Positions 9,701 to 17,896 of a DNA stretch of 18,551 nt are shown here, piece by piece; position 1 is the first letter of the stretch, and each line of letters starts with the position of its first letter. Made by a program: the position numbers and the translations under genes. The DNA comes from Zancudomyces culisetae. Taxonomy: Eukaryota; Kickxellomycota; Harpellomycetes; Harpellales; Legeriomycetaceae. The stretch is taken from the NCBI GenBank assembly GCA_001969505.1, contig LSSK01001631.1, positions 1 through 18,551 on the forward strand, written 5' to 3'. The notes beneath the pieces were generated by a model that had not been told where the DNA came from, did not search any database, and saw only the letters and a list, made by a program, of their open reading frames with translations.

Positions 9701-11431
9701 CGGGATTGGTCTAAACTCATCATTGTCATCCATACATGAGATGGACACTCGTTTAAATACTTTATCGCTCAGTACTGTCGTAGCGCTCAGAAACTCTCTG
9801 GCCTTGCTCCCCAACTCTTCTTCCTGCCCCGCTAAATACACTCCTACCACTCCTGTAGATAATATGTCTGTCTGGTTCAAACTGCCATTATGTGCATTAC
9901 TGTTATTCCCTGCTCCAACCTTGTTTATCCGCTGCTCCACTCCATCTAGCGATCCCGACTGTGCCTTCCTACCATCCGGGCTATAAATATGTTTGAATAA
10001 TCTGCCTTTTTGACTGCCTTTTTCCCCTTCACTCGCAGACCCTGCTTCTGACCTGCTATCAAGCCTCGGCATAGCTGCCTTTGGTTTTTTTAAACCCCGT
10101 ACATTTGTAATTATTAAATCTTCAGCTGCCTTATATTTGGCCATGGAATTCTGCTCTATTCTCGTTAACCACTCCTCTCGTTCTGGATTCTTGCATTCAT
10201 TTTTCGTATTCACTTCAATCCTGCTAAACATCGCCCCTTCATAGCCCCACCTGGCCGCCTTGGATGCCCGTGACGTTGTTAACAGTTGCTCACATACATA
10301 ATCTGGTGCATCTTCTGTACTCTTATCACCAAGCTGTAGCATCGTCGGAGTCGACGCCGTATATTTTAGACACAACTTTTCTACTGGTCCCATCTTACTT
10401 TGTCCAGGCTCTGCACCCTTGCCCGCGCTCAATATACTTTGTGATCCTATTTTCCATACATCCAATCTGCTATCTGGAGTCCCAAGATTCGAGTGGTTTT
10501 TTGCTTTTGATTCTATAGTACTAACTCGATGAAGCAAGCTTCGCCTTTTTGGTGTTCCGCTTTTTATGCTCCTTATGAACTCAGACTCAATGTTGTATTC
10601 TCTATCATTTTCACCACTTCGACTATCCCTCCCTGAACTCTCAGAAAACGTTCCATTTTGCTCGTCTTCACACCCCCTTCCTCTCCATCCCCCTATTATT
10701 CCCTTTATATGCATCATACTTCCTTTAAATTTTGATTCACTTCCAAATACACCCCTATCACCTTCATCGCCAGCCATCTTGCTTTCTGGTTTAATTTTAG
10801 CTGAGCCATACATTTTTCCGGTGTCTGTACTCGCCGAATCCCTACCAAATTCCAAAGTCAATTCGCTTCCCGTTGCAGAATCCATGCTTGGTCGGCTGCC
10901 GCTGCTGAAAGAATCCGCGACCCTTATTCCCTCAGGAATCAGCACGGACCTGATCCGTGGTCTTTCAATATCTTTCCTCGGTCTTACTACATTCATAATA
11001 TCTTCGACTCCCAATTCGTGCATCGGATTATCCTTAGTTTTTTGATCAACCACCTCCCAGATATTCTCCACTGTCTTGTTCCTCTTCGAATCTTCTAAAT
11101 TGGTGTTATCATTTTGAATCTTTACTACGAACGCTTTTTGATTTACAATTTCGGCTATCTCACTATAAATATCCATAAGTTTAGGCTTACCTTCCTCCTC
11201 AACTTCATTGTTTATCCCTGTAAAAAATCCGGTTTCAATAGCGGGACTCGTTACCTCTGCCTCCGTTTTAGTTTGTTCACGTGTACTTTCTTCAAGTCGC
11301 TCTGGTTTGGTTTTTTTCCCTTTATTACTATTTTTGTTCTTAGCCTTCTCCTTTCCACCCTTTCCTCTGCCTTTAAAACTCCATAGCATGCTTCTAAAGC
11401 TGCCATCCCCCTTCTTTGATTTCTCTTCCAT
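3767..11431 (-). CDS. RIM15: Rim15-like PAS/AGC-kinase/receiver protein
   Basis: A single 2554-codon ORF. The ATG at 11431 is the first after an in-frame TAA (11501-11503) and has A at -3. Domains in order: a long low-complexity Ser/Lys/Gly-rich N-terminus (1-~1270); a Rim15-type segment (~1276-1333, WPCRG...RIVSWW); a PAS domain (~1405-1503); a C2HC zinc knuckle (C1532, C1535, H1547, C1551); a helical segment (~1610-1665); an AGC kinase (~1730-2008) with glycine loop GAYGSV at 1740, K1760, HRD D1855, DFG D1873 and TPDYLAPE at 1903-1910; a linker with poly-Gln, poly-His and poly-Thr; and a receiver (~2394-2554) with acidic pair D2399/D2400 and phosphoacceptor candidate D2468. In yeast, Rim15 acts below TORC1, PKA and Pho85 and phosphorylates endosulfines (Igo1/2) to inhibit PP2A and promote quiescence. 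That role is inferred by family. It is longer than typical Rim15 (about 1800-2000 aa), mainly at the N-terminus. Confidence 0.95.
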   Translation of the reverse strand: MEEKSKKGDGSFRSMLWSFKGRGKGGKEKAKNKNSNKGKKTKPERLEESTREQTKTEAEVTSPAIETGFFTGINNEVEEEGKPKLMDIYSEIAEIVNQKAFVVKIQNDNTNLEDSKRNKTVENIWEVVDQKTKDNPMHELGVEDIMNVVRPRKDIERPRIRSVLIPEGIRVADSFSSGSRPSMDSATGSELTLEFGRDSASTDTGKMYGSAKIKPESKMAGDEGDRGVFGSESKFKGSMMHIKGIIGGWRGRGCEDEQNGTFSESSGRDSRSGENDREYNIESEFIRSIKSGTPKRRSLLHRVSTIESKAKNHSNLGTPDSRLDVWKIGSQSILSAGKGAEPGQSKMGPVEKLCLKYTASTPTMLQLGDKSTEDAPDYVCEQLLTTSRASKAARWGYEGAMFSRIEVNTKNECKNPEREEWLTRIEQNSMAKYKAAEDLIITNVRGLKKPKAAMPRLDSRSEAGSASEGEKGSQKGRLFKHIYSPDGRKAQSGSLDGVEQRINKVGAGNNSNAHNGSLNQTDILSTGVVGVYLAGQEEELGSKAREFLSATTVLSDKVFKRVSISCMDDNDEFRPIPTDCRANDMGLGKMLKIGGIRQIVGDVYTSGEGKKCTGGYAREIIPVGYTANKEKMYIMEKACYVPAKEGVVEVSMDETQVSGNKYNKRTKDRREEAGAEGIDEYNENVVAEVVKLRKYIYSKLKQAKNTSERELISVITELSEFVERGLQIINEEEWSDIEQDQQQNKASEADVLGPGSIDSSETGMNINGSGGDSIRRKKGDGGFRRSEQTAGSETYPIDTERQSGGGNKMGYPPKIMSSSSNSSKLERKVTSRVKRPGGDGIKAARGMRGHGGNYTNVPYRTYSKYQLNELYRKLGVVLEPQKREKIAQSRDSSLICDYRNSGRRNGSRPVYPTSAAGSATKGVRRRAEMGRCSSSISVGSRNASVNRSIRKKPEQSTTITRNNSFELSDESSRNSFRQKNKPQALTSIKVLSPSPVRMQSTMSPQSGGGRSVDSRWQDGKANERNEIFLLDNLERSGDETEAKFSKKNKGVESEREQEDRSIKLDKEIKPHKIHRAKSRPIGASPLSGKEETIVPIPISRTTTNTSSKSWTRRRTNTMTNTNGSATGGGCTLISIPPQMFYTNRRQNEANVLDYDVKSTGTANNDDSKSHHKSMLGASIVAEDTYYKPTPFLGAVMELVNVIWKVLDAPDRALLGKNYIYAYDNDIVSPSEQQHPQTQTQTQTQTQQQHSHQRQTELETGSNTGYLNSKTTNKTRKVCYQTLTESWVNRLQYLGGLWEQSVRGSMNGGEPAWPCRGLFVRSLVTISSLNRIVSWWFAVKNSVGQAVWKEAEKQEMASRRKKQGKEERGLGIEQERERDKEDLGEIDGNKEEKTELTKAMIMDKSTSVLLELSLDGTIRYISPTWERITGTEATQLVEQRISAILGPSDQEVCMMAMRQLVEDQSQTVETHFEVVGKEGQVIYVEARGVLMYEPETRAPSHVVWLLQTGFVGGDYGYYAETMQPEMDIPPVVCRICDNLVDADCFEQHSWICAQSNRVTVQIDLQNEALTNMLTLMEQYKPDSADSMAIHRLTSKICRQVKDCAFGEENLSPSKILHIEAGVEKLSNKIAETKHIIDSTLLSIAQSVVSISSNKIKSIYSLCEIVRQGEKMQHYNENTRAASCGLLGYNDDENETGAAGTKNKEGRITRSGSMMIPSTQQLLNPTMPSITDFVLIKPISKGAYGSVYLAKKRTTGEYFAIKVLKKADMVAKNQVSNIRAERLIMITQINSPFVVQLFFTFQSKNYLYLVMEYLNGGDCASLLKSVGCLPEDWAKSYLAEVVLGLDDLHSRNIVHRDLKPDNLLIDRHGHLKLTDFGLSHLGFLDRRAVTGNSSTTGRLTCIVGTPDYLAPESILGTQFDQAVDWWALGVMCYEFLYGIPPFHDDTPDKVFDNILSAPVVFYDDDIEVSSEAKQFILALLERDPQRRLGSRGIEEVKAHPFFEGINWNTFLNDRSADGTGNGAGNGNDANGDNAGNTNDGNASGSGNIDHGPKFVPETVCEEDTEYFDSRGAKIDSLLLNENEDPCVSSGNFADSDTPFSPICTTQQNTVYQKQQQQQQQQQEKPPSVFDGSPANQNSANANDSQFGKFLFKNLPVLEHENYKEILKIRRRSTTASMPSQDHIFPHHHHHHHHHLHHHPHHHHQPDLYLPKYPSDSITTTTATTTTTTTTSPLAISTSSHNRKNPENTSFLDDYANTNKFVVGSSASSGSSTSLLNPGSPIDNSVFNSSPTLDSSLHPKKKFPNKEVSLLEMVTTRQLRNSDSSSKPLIHSPSPTFPTLKVSPAHPLPLSPSPSLSPSSFNNTITTTTHATTGTTSPLSISQPTYAPNNYYTSSNCVLVADDNPVTCRILEILLKRVKRKSALVPTSDNSGTDAGNGGSTIGYSTITVHTGADLVRLAMGRTKFPLIIADLHLPIIDGEQVARMIKSTNNPNRTTPIVALCEYSSEIQDSKYLNTASTFGSTHSLTQGLGKSLFDSEIVRPISLEKLQETIDNNLF
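4748..4787 (-). repeat. Coding microsatellite, poly-Thr in RIM15 linker
   Basis: A (TTG)n run on the plus strand, read as ACA codons on the minus strand, encodes a Thr-rich tract at about residues 2215-2228, between the kinase and receiver. One interruption is visible. Confidence 0.85.
4826..4882 (-). repeat. Coding microsatellite, poly-His in RIM15 linker
   Basis: A (GAT/GGT)n run encodes about 17 His residues in three blocks, broken by one Leu and one Pro, at about residues 2183-2202. Nine CAT codons in a row form the longest pure block. Confidence 0.9.
5072..5101 (-). repeat. Coding microsatellite, poly-Gln in RIM15 linker
   Basis: A (TTG)n run in a different register from the poly-Thr tract is read as CAA/CAG and encodes about ten Gln residues near 2111-2120, roughly 100 residues after the kinase domain. 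Confidence 0.9.
7695..7728 (-). repeat. 6-bp coding repeat (Gln-Thr) in RIM15 N-terminal region
   Basis: A hexamer TGTGTC is repeated about five times on the plus strand and encodes alternating Gln-Thr, then a Q/H-rich stretch, at about residues 1232-1250. It lies in the disordered region before the conserved Rim15 segment. Confidence 0.9.
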
Positions 11432-11711
11432 TTTATATTTGCGTAATACCTTATTGTTGTTAGCCTTTATCTTTTTCTGTATGTTTTTAAGATTCTTCGT
11501 TTATATTTTATTGTCCTTGCTTGGCTAGCTAAAAACGTGTTGAACATTCATATCAGGTATTAATACCTTCTTTCTCTATATACTAGTCTATTCCGCTGTA
11601 TCGCTGTTTTATCTTTCTTTGTACCTCGTATCCGCGTTAATATGTTTGAAAAGTAAAAAAACAAAAACTCGATATATTTTGATGCGTAGTTTTGTATCTT
11701 TGTAATATACG

Positions 11712-11717
11712 CACGTG
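11712..11717. promoter_or_regulatory. CACGTG palindrome upstream of RIM15
   Basis: A perfect CACGTG, the core bound by Cbf1 and Pho4-type bHLH factors in yeasts, lies about 280 bp upstream of the RIM15 ATG. A six-base palindrome can arise by chance in 2 kb, so regulation is only a suggestion. Confidence 0.25.
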
Positions 11718-13257
11718 TTCTGCTACTCTTCTAACCGTAAATGTATTATATGTTTTTCTTATAAGTACACGGCAGTATTCTTGGTTTATTCTGTTGAATG
11801 TCATTTCCTCATCCCTGCTAATCTTTAGTATGCCTTTTATTTTCTTGCTTAAAGCAAATTTGCTGTAAAACTAAATCGCCATTTTTTTTTTCAAATGTAT
11901 GCTTCTCATTTATCCTTGACCAATTTTAATATTCTGCACAATTGGTAAACTTTTATGTTTAATCTGGCTAGAATGGCCAATAGTATGATTGAATTTTTTG
12001 TTTCCTATAAAGTGCTTGCTGCTAATTTTATTAAAACTAAGCATGATATTAAAAGGATTTTTTTTAATTTACGAGAGCAATGTTGTAATCACTTATAATG
12101 AGCTATTCCGAGTTTATGTTTATAACCCATTATTCTATTTTCCCAGCTCGTCCCAACCCTATTACATTAGATATGAAATTGCATATCAATACTTTTCTTT
12201 TATTCCAACTATCACGCCTTTCCTTTTTTCTACTTTTCTCGAGGCTCGGGTTGCAAAAACCACAAAAACACCTTTATTTTAAACGTTTCGCAATCACAAT
12301 ACCTTTAAATACTTTAGTGCTCCTGGGCTACTATTTTGTTATACATCTTGGTGTGTATAGATCCTTTACACAAGTTACTATTGTTTGAAAAAGACATTGC
12401 TAACAATGAAAAAACAGGAGGGATTGTCCTATCGGAATCAAAATAAAAAACTAAAACACTAGTAATTCTTGTTTTTTTGTTTTCGTTGGGGGAGACCTGC
12501 ATACCAAAATCCGGGTTTTTTTATTTTGTTGTTGTTGGATAGTCGATTTTGCTGTCTCTATATTGCTCCTCAATTGGCCTGCAGTTTTAAACCAGCTATT
12601 ATTCCTCGTTTTAGTGATAGGTGGAGACGACAACTGCGAGCAGAAATAGTACAAATTGAATCTAAACCCAAGCAATTTGTACTTGACGATGTATGAATTT
12701 CTGGCCTCATTTTTTCCCAGTTTTCTCGTTTTTCCTGTTAAATGGCAAATTACAACCAAAAGGTTTATTTCGTTGATTTCGTTGATTGCATTGATTTTCT
12801 TGGATGAGGTAACTAAAGCTATCCAAGGTTTAAAAAGAAAATAGTATAAACAAAATACGCTAATTGTTTGCAACTGAAAATAAATGTTGATATTTTTATA
12901 ACCATGATTCTGAGAGCATGCTATGATTTTCTATGATTGTTGGTTACTGAATCAAACACTAACAACACGTGCAGGCCCATATTACAAAACTCCATACATA
13001 TTATCTAAGAGCATTTATTATCAGATATATGTTTGAAGGAAACAAAAAGAAGGTAAAACAGAATGATTCAGCTTGTAGTCACGAGGTCAGTTGAAAACAA
13101 CTAGGATTAATATCATCCGAAGAATGTAAGTTTAAAATGCGAGTCTTTCTTTTATTTACATGATAAATTTATCAAGTACAGCCACATAAAACGACTAAAA
13201 AAAACAAAAAGCAACCTGACACGGCGCTAATCTCTCCCTGCCCTTCTAGGAACACTG

Positions 13258-13281
13258 TACCCACTGGGCGTTGATCCAAGG
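13258..13281 (+). repeat. Short dispersed motif, solitary copy outside the inverted repeat
   Basis: The 15-mer TACCCACTGGGCGTT is followed by GATCCAAGG and matches 22 of 24 positions with the copy at 17873-17896. Upstream, a segment alignable to both arms reads CTCTCC-CTGCCCTTCTAG here and CTTTTCTCCGTCCCTCTAA in the right arm. It is thus a diverged fragment of about 55-60 bp, about 200 bp past the stop of the acyl-CoA synthetase gene. It could be a remnant of the repeat, a small non-autonomous element or a protein-binding site. Confidence 0.7.
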
Positions 13282-13485
13282 AGCTCGTTTCATATTCACC
13301 TCACCTCCGTTCCAAAAAGTGAAGGAATTTTTTGAACCATGATGTACACATATCACATGGCATGTCTTTATAATAGCTTTAATGACAAAAATGCTTTTTA
13401 TTTAACTCTTACTGTGTATTTGGTAAAATTTGAGCCTGAAGGCTCGCAAAAAATAAAGAAAAAAAGGAAGTAACGAAGGACAAAA

Positions 13486-15631
13486 TTAAGCCGCAACCGA
13501 CTGGTATAGTTCATCAATTATGCTTTTGTAGTATTTAGCGGCATCAAATCTCTTTAGCTTCATGGTTGGCGTAAGAAGTTGATTAGTATCCATGTCAAAT
13601 AGCACATGTTCCAAATAAATTGCCTTCAACACCTCGAATCCTTGCAACTTTGACTGCTTGGCGTGGTTTTCCATTGTTGCAAGGAAGCGTTTATTTACTG
13701 CGCTATTCTGCACAAGTTCTTTGAAATCCATCTTTGCAACATCCTCCTTCGTATATCCGCTATCCTTTTCTGACAAAACTGAACGAGCCCAAGGCACAAA
13801 GGCTTCCTCATCGGGAACAAGAACACCAACTACACAGTTTTTAGTCGAATATCCATGAACAAATGATTGTGCCACCAAGCGATGTTTGGATAAAATGTTT
13901 TCTATTTTTTCGGGTGCAACGTACTCCCCTTGGGATAGCTTGAAGATGTTTTTCTTACGATCAATGATACTAACCGAACCGTCTTCATTAAACGAAGCTA
14001 TATCACCTGTTGCAAACCAGCCATCACCGATGAGCGCCTCTTTAGTTTTCTCTTCGTCTTTAAAATAACCCACAAATACGTTTTTACCGCGTATCAACAA
14101 CTCTCCTCTAGGGCAGGGTTTGTCAGTGACAAAGTACTCCATCTCTGGAACGTCGCGTAATCTTGCCTCGCACCCAGGTTTTGGTGCACCGATATCGTCG
14201 GCAGTAATCGTTCCCTGTGTTTGACCAATGCAATACGCAGCTGTCTCAGTTAGCCCATACCCTTGTGTAAGATTTACAATAAGTGCAATTCTTAAGAAAT
14301 TGTTAACATGTGGTTCCAATGGCGCACTTCCGGATCCCATAGTTGTTAAACGTGAACTAACTACAGCCTTTGTTTTGTTAAACAAGACTGTATCCCAGAA
14401 TTCATGTTCAACTCCCTTTCCCTCTTGTAAGTTTTGTATCTTCTCCTCTACTGCTTGTCTACTAACTTTTCCAACTAACCCAGGCGCGTGTATTGTCTTT
14501 GATGTGATGAAGTCGTAGATTCTGTTTAATAGTCTAGGGACTCCAGGGAAGTGTGTAGGCTGGAGCATACGGCAATCATCCATAATTGCCGCAATATCCC
14601 CACAGAAGTATCCAATCTCTCCTCCTGAAAATAATATTGCGTTCTCCACATTGCGACCGTAACAATGTGCCAATGGCAGATACGACAACAAAACCGGTAT
14701 TAAACTTTGATTTTCCATCATATTTGCTGAGCTCGCCAAACAGGCAAAACCATAGTTTCTGTGTGATGAGACTGCGCCTTTAGGGTTACCTGTAGTTCCA
14801 CTGGTGTAGCACAGGGTATAGATATCATCTAGTTTTGGTGGGAAGTGTGGAATTGGGTGCTGTCGACCAAATTCCATAACATCGTTAAAATCATACAGCC
14901 CAACATTGTTTGATGCCGCCCATTTTTTCAGAACACTGATAGAGCGTGTGGTAATTGATGGTACCTTCCAAACATCGCCAGCTGTGATATTTGAATTTAT
15001 ACTGTCAAAGTTATCCATAGAAATAATCACTTTAAGCTTAGGCACAGTATCAATGGATTCTAGTATCTTTGGAATCTTTTCTAAGCTACAAACCAAAATT
15101 ACTGCTTCTGAATGGTTCAAGATGAATTGAGTGGATGAGACACCCAATGTATCATATAAAGCAACTGAGTACAGTGATTGGGTAAATGCTGCACGCTCTG
15201 CAATAGCCCACTCAGGCCTGTTTCTTGAATACAAGGCAACACCAAAATTTCTTTTCTCAATCAGCTTTAACCCTTCTATATCATCTGAACGAGTATGCTT
15301 CTTTATGGCATGAATAAGTCCTGAAGAAAGTAGGTTAACCTCTTCACCCACCTGCTTGTACGTCTTGAATTCAAATGGCAAATACTTTTTTTCCTCTCTA
15401 TCATATGGTCTGTATCCAAACAAATTTCTATCTTGATACGTCTTTACAGCTATTTAGTAGTTTTATAAAGGAGTTGAAATTAATATTATTGTAATGCTGA
15501 TATCTTCTGATGTGGTTAAAGTGTCATTTTATTGGCTCCATATACCTACCATACCAAAATGTGTCATATACAGTTTCGATGCCGTTTGTTTCAGTAATAC
15601 CCTTTCCCTCTTTATCATCATTGGCTCTCAT
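13486..15631 (-). CDS. Long-chain acyl-CoA synthetase (two exons)
   Basis: An ATP-dependent fatty acid:CoA ligase of the AMP-forming superfamily that activates fatty acids for beta-oxidation and lipid synthesis. Exon 1 is 15631-15550 and exon 2 is 15449-13486, giving 681 aa. The uninterrupted ORF alone lacks the N-terminus and an ATG. Splicing restores DTFWY-A-VKTYQDRNLFGYRPYD, a typical LACS start. The ATG at 15631 is the first after an in-frame TAA and has A at -3. Visible motifs are the P-loop YTSGTTGNPKG (242-252), the YGLTET adenylation motif, and the FACS signature DGWFATGD...DRKKNIFKLSQGEYV (503-538) with D510 and R525. TPTMKLKR (654-661) carries Lys near the C-terminus. The PTHFPGVPRLLNRIY segment looks closer to the Faa2/animal ACSL1-like branch than to Faa1/Faa4. 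The C-terminus SVAA is not a PTS1 signal. No membrane segment is obvious. Confidence 0.93.
15450..15549 (-). other. Intron 1 of the acyl-CoA synthetase gene (100 nt)
   Basis: The donor reads G|GTAGGT at 15549 and the acceptor TACTAAATAG| ends at 15450. The TACTAA branch-like motif lies only about four bases from AG, an arrangement known in Yarrowia-type yeasts. The phase is 1 on both sides: the split codon G|CT gives Ala28. A rival donor (GTATGG, 6 bp earlier) would put exon 2 out of frame. Reading straight through meets a TGA inside the intron. Confidence 0.8.
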
Positions 15632-16891
15632 TATATCTATATGTTATTGTATATGTGATTAACGGATATTTCACAGAGCTGCTCGTTAGAAACTATCAGA
15701 TCTAACGAATAAAATATCTTACAGGAGAGACCAGGTTCAGCAGAGTTTGGAACTGCGTACGAAACCAACTGATCTTTTGTCGCCATTGCAAGTTTGTGTT
15801 GTTTCACTATTAGCTTCAGAGAATGTTTTTAGATGTCTTCTTTCAAAATACAGGATATGTCTAAAGAAAGTAGAAAAAGAAATGGTTCAGACACAACATA
15901 TTTATATCAATCGCTCAAACACGCTCCTGCTTTACAAGCGATTTATGAACATGAAATTAGATATGAGGCAAAAATATTGTGACACTGTTCAGCATGCTTT
16001 TTGGGTGTGATTTCAAAAAAATCTGAAACAATTTAAAGATACTACAAACCCGAGCCAAAATAAATAAAAATAACCACGAAACAAGCACTATTTGATTTCC
16101 AGAGATGAAACAAATTCAGGGTTAAGGGAGTTAAGACAAGTGCAAAAAAAAATATACATTGAAATATAAGCGAAAATGCAATTCCGGAAAATAACTGAAA
16201 GCAGATGCTGCCTGTGAATCTTGGTTCTCGTTGTTTGTCATCGTAACACACCTTGCATTGGAGCAAGAGCGAGAAAAATAAATATACTGGGTATATATCA
16301 GGAAAAATACTCTTGTGGAGGGAAACGAAAAGTCCACAAAGAGGAGATAAAAGTCAGAAAGACCTTCGCAACCAAAAAAAAATACAACCCTAAAAAGCAT
16401 AGGCCTTCTAGCTTAAACAAACTATAGCATATAGAAATAAGGGACAAGGAGCGTGATAAGTGTCGAATGATTAAATGTGTAAAATAAAAAAGAAATCTAC
16501 AGGAGAATCGAGACTTTTGGATTATGAAAAAATGGATTGGCTTAATTCCGAAAAATATCAAAAAATAAAAATACAATGAAAATAAAAAAAGTGGTATTCG
16601 GAAAATAGAAAGTAGCAAATAAATAAAAAACAATATCGGAATAGTCAGAGAAATGAATGAGTGTAATGTATATGAATGGATAAAAATCTAGAAAATGCTA
16701 CATGATGGTAGTAGGTTAAGAGATTGTGCAAAAATATATTTAAAAACTAGCAAAAAAGGCAGCAGAAAAATACAAAGTTTGTAACTGTACTGACTAGAAA
16801 AAAACAAAATGTACCATCCATCACTAGAATCAGATACTGTATGGATATAACTGAGTTATTAACCTCTTAGGTTCATAAATATTATGAAAAT
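15632..16891. other. AT-rich intergenic region upstream of acyl-CoA synthetase
   Basis: About 1.26 kb between the synthetase start and the inner edge of the right repeat arm. The first few hundred bases should hold the synthetase promoter. An 87-codon plus-strand ORF near 15747-16010 starts only at TTG and has no recognisable domain. From about 16330 to 16890 the plus strand is strongly A-rich with many AAAAATA runs. No RNA gene or mobile element is seen. Confidence 0.55.
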
Positions 16892-17700
16892 ATGTGTGAA
16901 ATTCTGTAAATACGGGTGAGTGCAGAGCGGTATCAAATAAACTTCAAGTAGGGTAGGTCAAAAACATCTACTTGCCTCCAAAAACACCCCATAAATCTGC
17001 CTTTGCCACTATCAATGTCAATAATAAGTAGCTGAAAACTTGATTCAAAGTATAGTACATGAAGCCCGATGTATTACTGAAAAGTAATGCTCAATGTTTG
17101 AGTTAGGTGTAATCTGAAATAGTGAATACTTATAGGCTTGTTGATACATTGAAATCGGTGGTATAAAATATTAGAAAAGCTAGAATTAAAACGCAGCAGT
17201 TTCTTGGTATTACGTCAAGTACTACAATTTTATTTGTCGTTTCAAGTATTTGCGAGAACGCTATATTTGACAATTTGGCTTCGTGCTGGGTTGATATTGT
17301 GTACGGAACATATACCTGTTTCTTGGCCATCTACATGCATAATTGTAAGACCATAGACCCCACCCACACCGTATATAAAATTGCCAAATCTTGTTTTTGT
17401 ATGCCAGAATGTCTAAAACACGAACATTATTATACCCCATATCAAAGTGCAATCGTTTGATTGTACCCATGTTTTATACATAATAATACAGATAATATAT
17501 GATTCTATGGGTGAATCAATACAAGTAACTTTAAAAATATAATACAGATGCACTTCCAAAGCTGGTGCTGGGTTTATATCTTATGTGCTTTAGAATAACT
17601 GGTAATATAGTACAGCTAAACGATCAGATGTAAAAGGTAATAAATACCACATAGTACCACATAGTACCACATGAAACTACAAAAAATAATCCTAAATAAT

Positions 17701-17843
17701 ATCCATCTAATATCCATCTAATATCCATCTAATATCCATCTAATATCCATCTAATATCCATCTAATATCCATCTAATATCCATCTAATATCCATCTAATA
17801 TCCATCTAATATCCATCTAATATCCATCTAATATCCATCTAAT
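17701..17843 (+). repeat. 11-bp minisatellite, 13 copies
   Basis: Thirteen uninterrupted copies of ATCCATCTAAT, all identical by eye. The left arm has four copies in the same relative place. Perfect identity points to recent expansion, or contraction on the other side. Confidence 0.97.
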
Positions 17844-17872
17844 AACTTTTCTCCGTCCCTCTAAAGACTCCA

Positions 17873-17896
17873 TACCCACTGGGCGTTAGTTCAAGG
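17873..17896 (+). repeat. Short dispersed motif, copy in right arm
   Basis: TACCCACTGGGCGTT followed by AGTTCAAGG, identical to the left-arm copy (530-553, minus strand) and 22/24 identical to the solitary copy at 13258-13281. It lies about 30 bp from the minisatellite. Confidence 0.7.

Larger units (their letters stand above)
11432..13485. other. AT-rich intergenic region between RIM15 and acyl-CoA synthetase
   Basis: About 2 kb upstream of RIM15 and downstream of the synthetase gene. ORFs here reach at most 140 codons, are rich in Phe/Leu/Ile/Lys as expected of AT-rich noise, and match nothing I recognise. A bHLH-type CACGTG lies at 11712-11717, about 280 bp upstream of the RIM15 ATG, and another at 12966-12971. 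The short repeat motif at 13258-13281 is listed separately. On the minus strand past the synthetase stop there is a small GAGCC/GGCTC hairpin (13432-13445) and an AATAAA (13397-13402), possible 3'-end signals. No tRNA was seen. Confidence 0.55.

Noticed and set aside
7224-11528. Many plus-strand ORFs of 60-170 codons rich in Ser, Leu, Phe and Pro
   Set aside because: They are antisense to RIM15, and their composition follows from the purine-rich coding strand of that gene.
11989-12388. Two hydrophobic plus-strand ORFs of about 96-97 codons
   Set aside because: Phe/Leu/Tyr-rich translation of AT-rich DNA with no regular membrane-protein pattern. The two overlap each other in different frames.
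12451-12873. 140-codon minus-strand ORF and overlapping plus-strand ORFs of 62-75 codons
   Set aside because: The Lys/Asn/Ile/Phe-rich composition is as expected of AT-rich noise. There is no family resemblance and the frames compete on both strands. A small spliced gene here cannot be fully excluded without RNA data.
13432-13445. Bacterial-type terminator hairpin past the acyl-CoA synthetase
   Set aside because: The stem is only 5 bp and the genome is fungal. It is mentioned only as a possible 3'-end structure.
15747-16010. 87-codon plus-strand ORF upstream of the acyl-CoA synthetase
   Set aside because: It opens only at TTG, its composition is mixed and AT-driven, and it has no recognisable domain or promoter.
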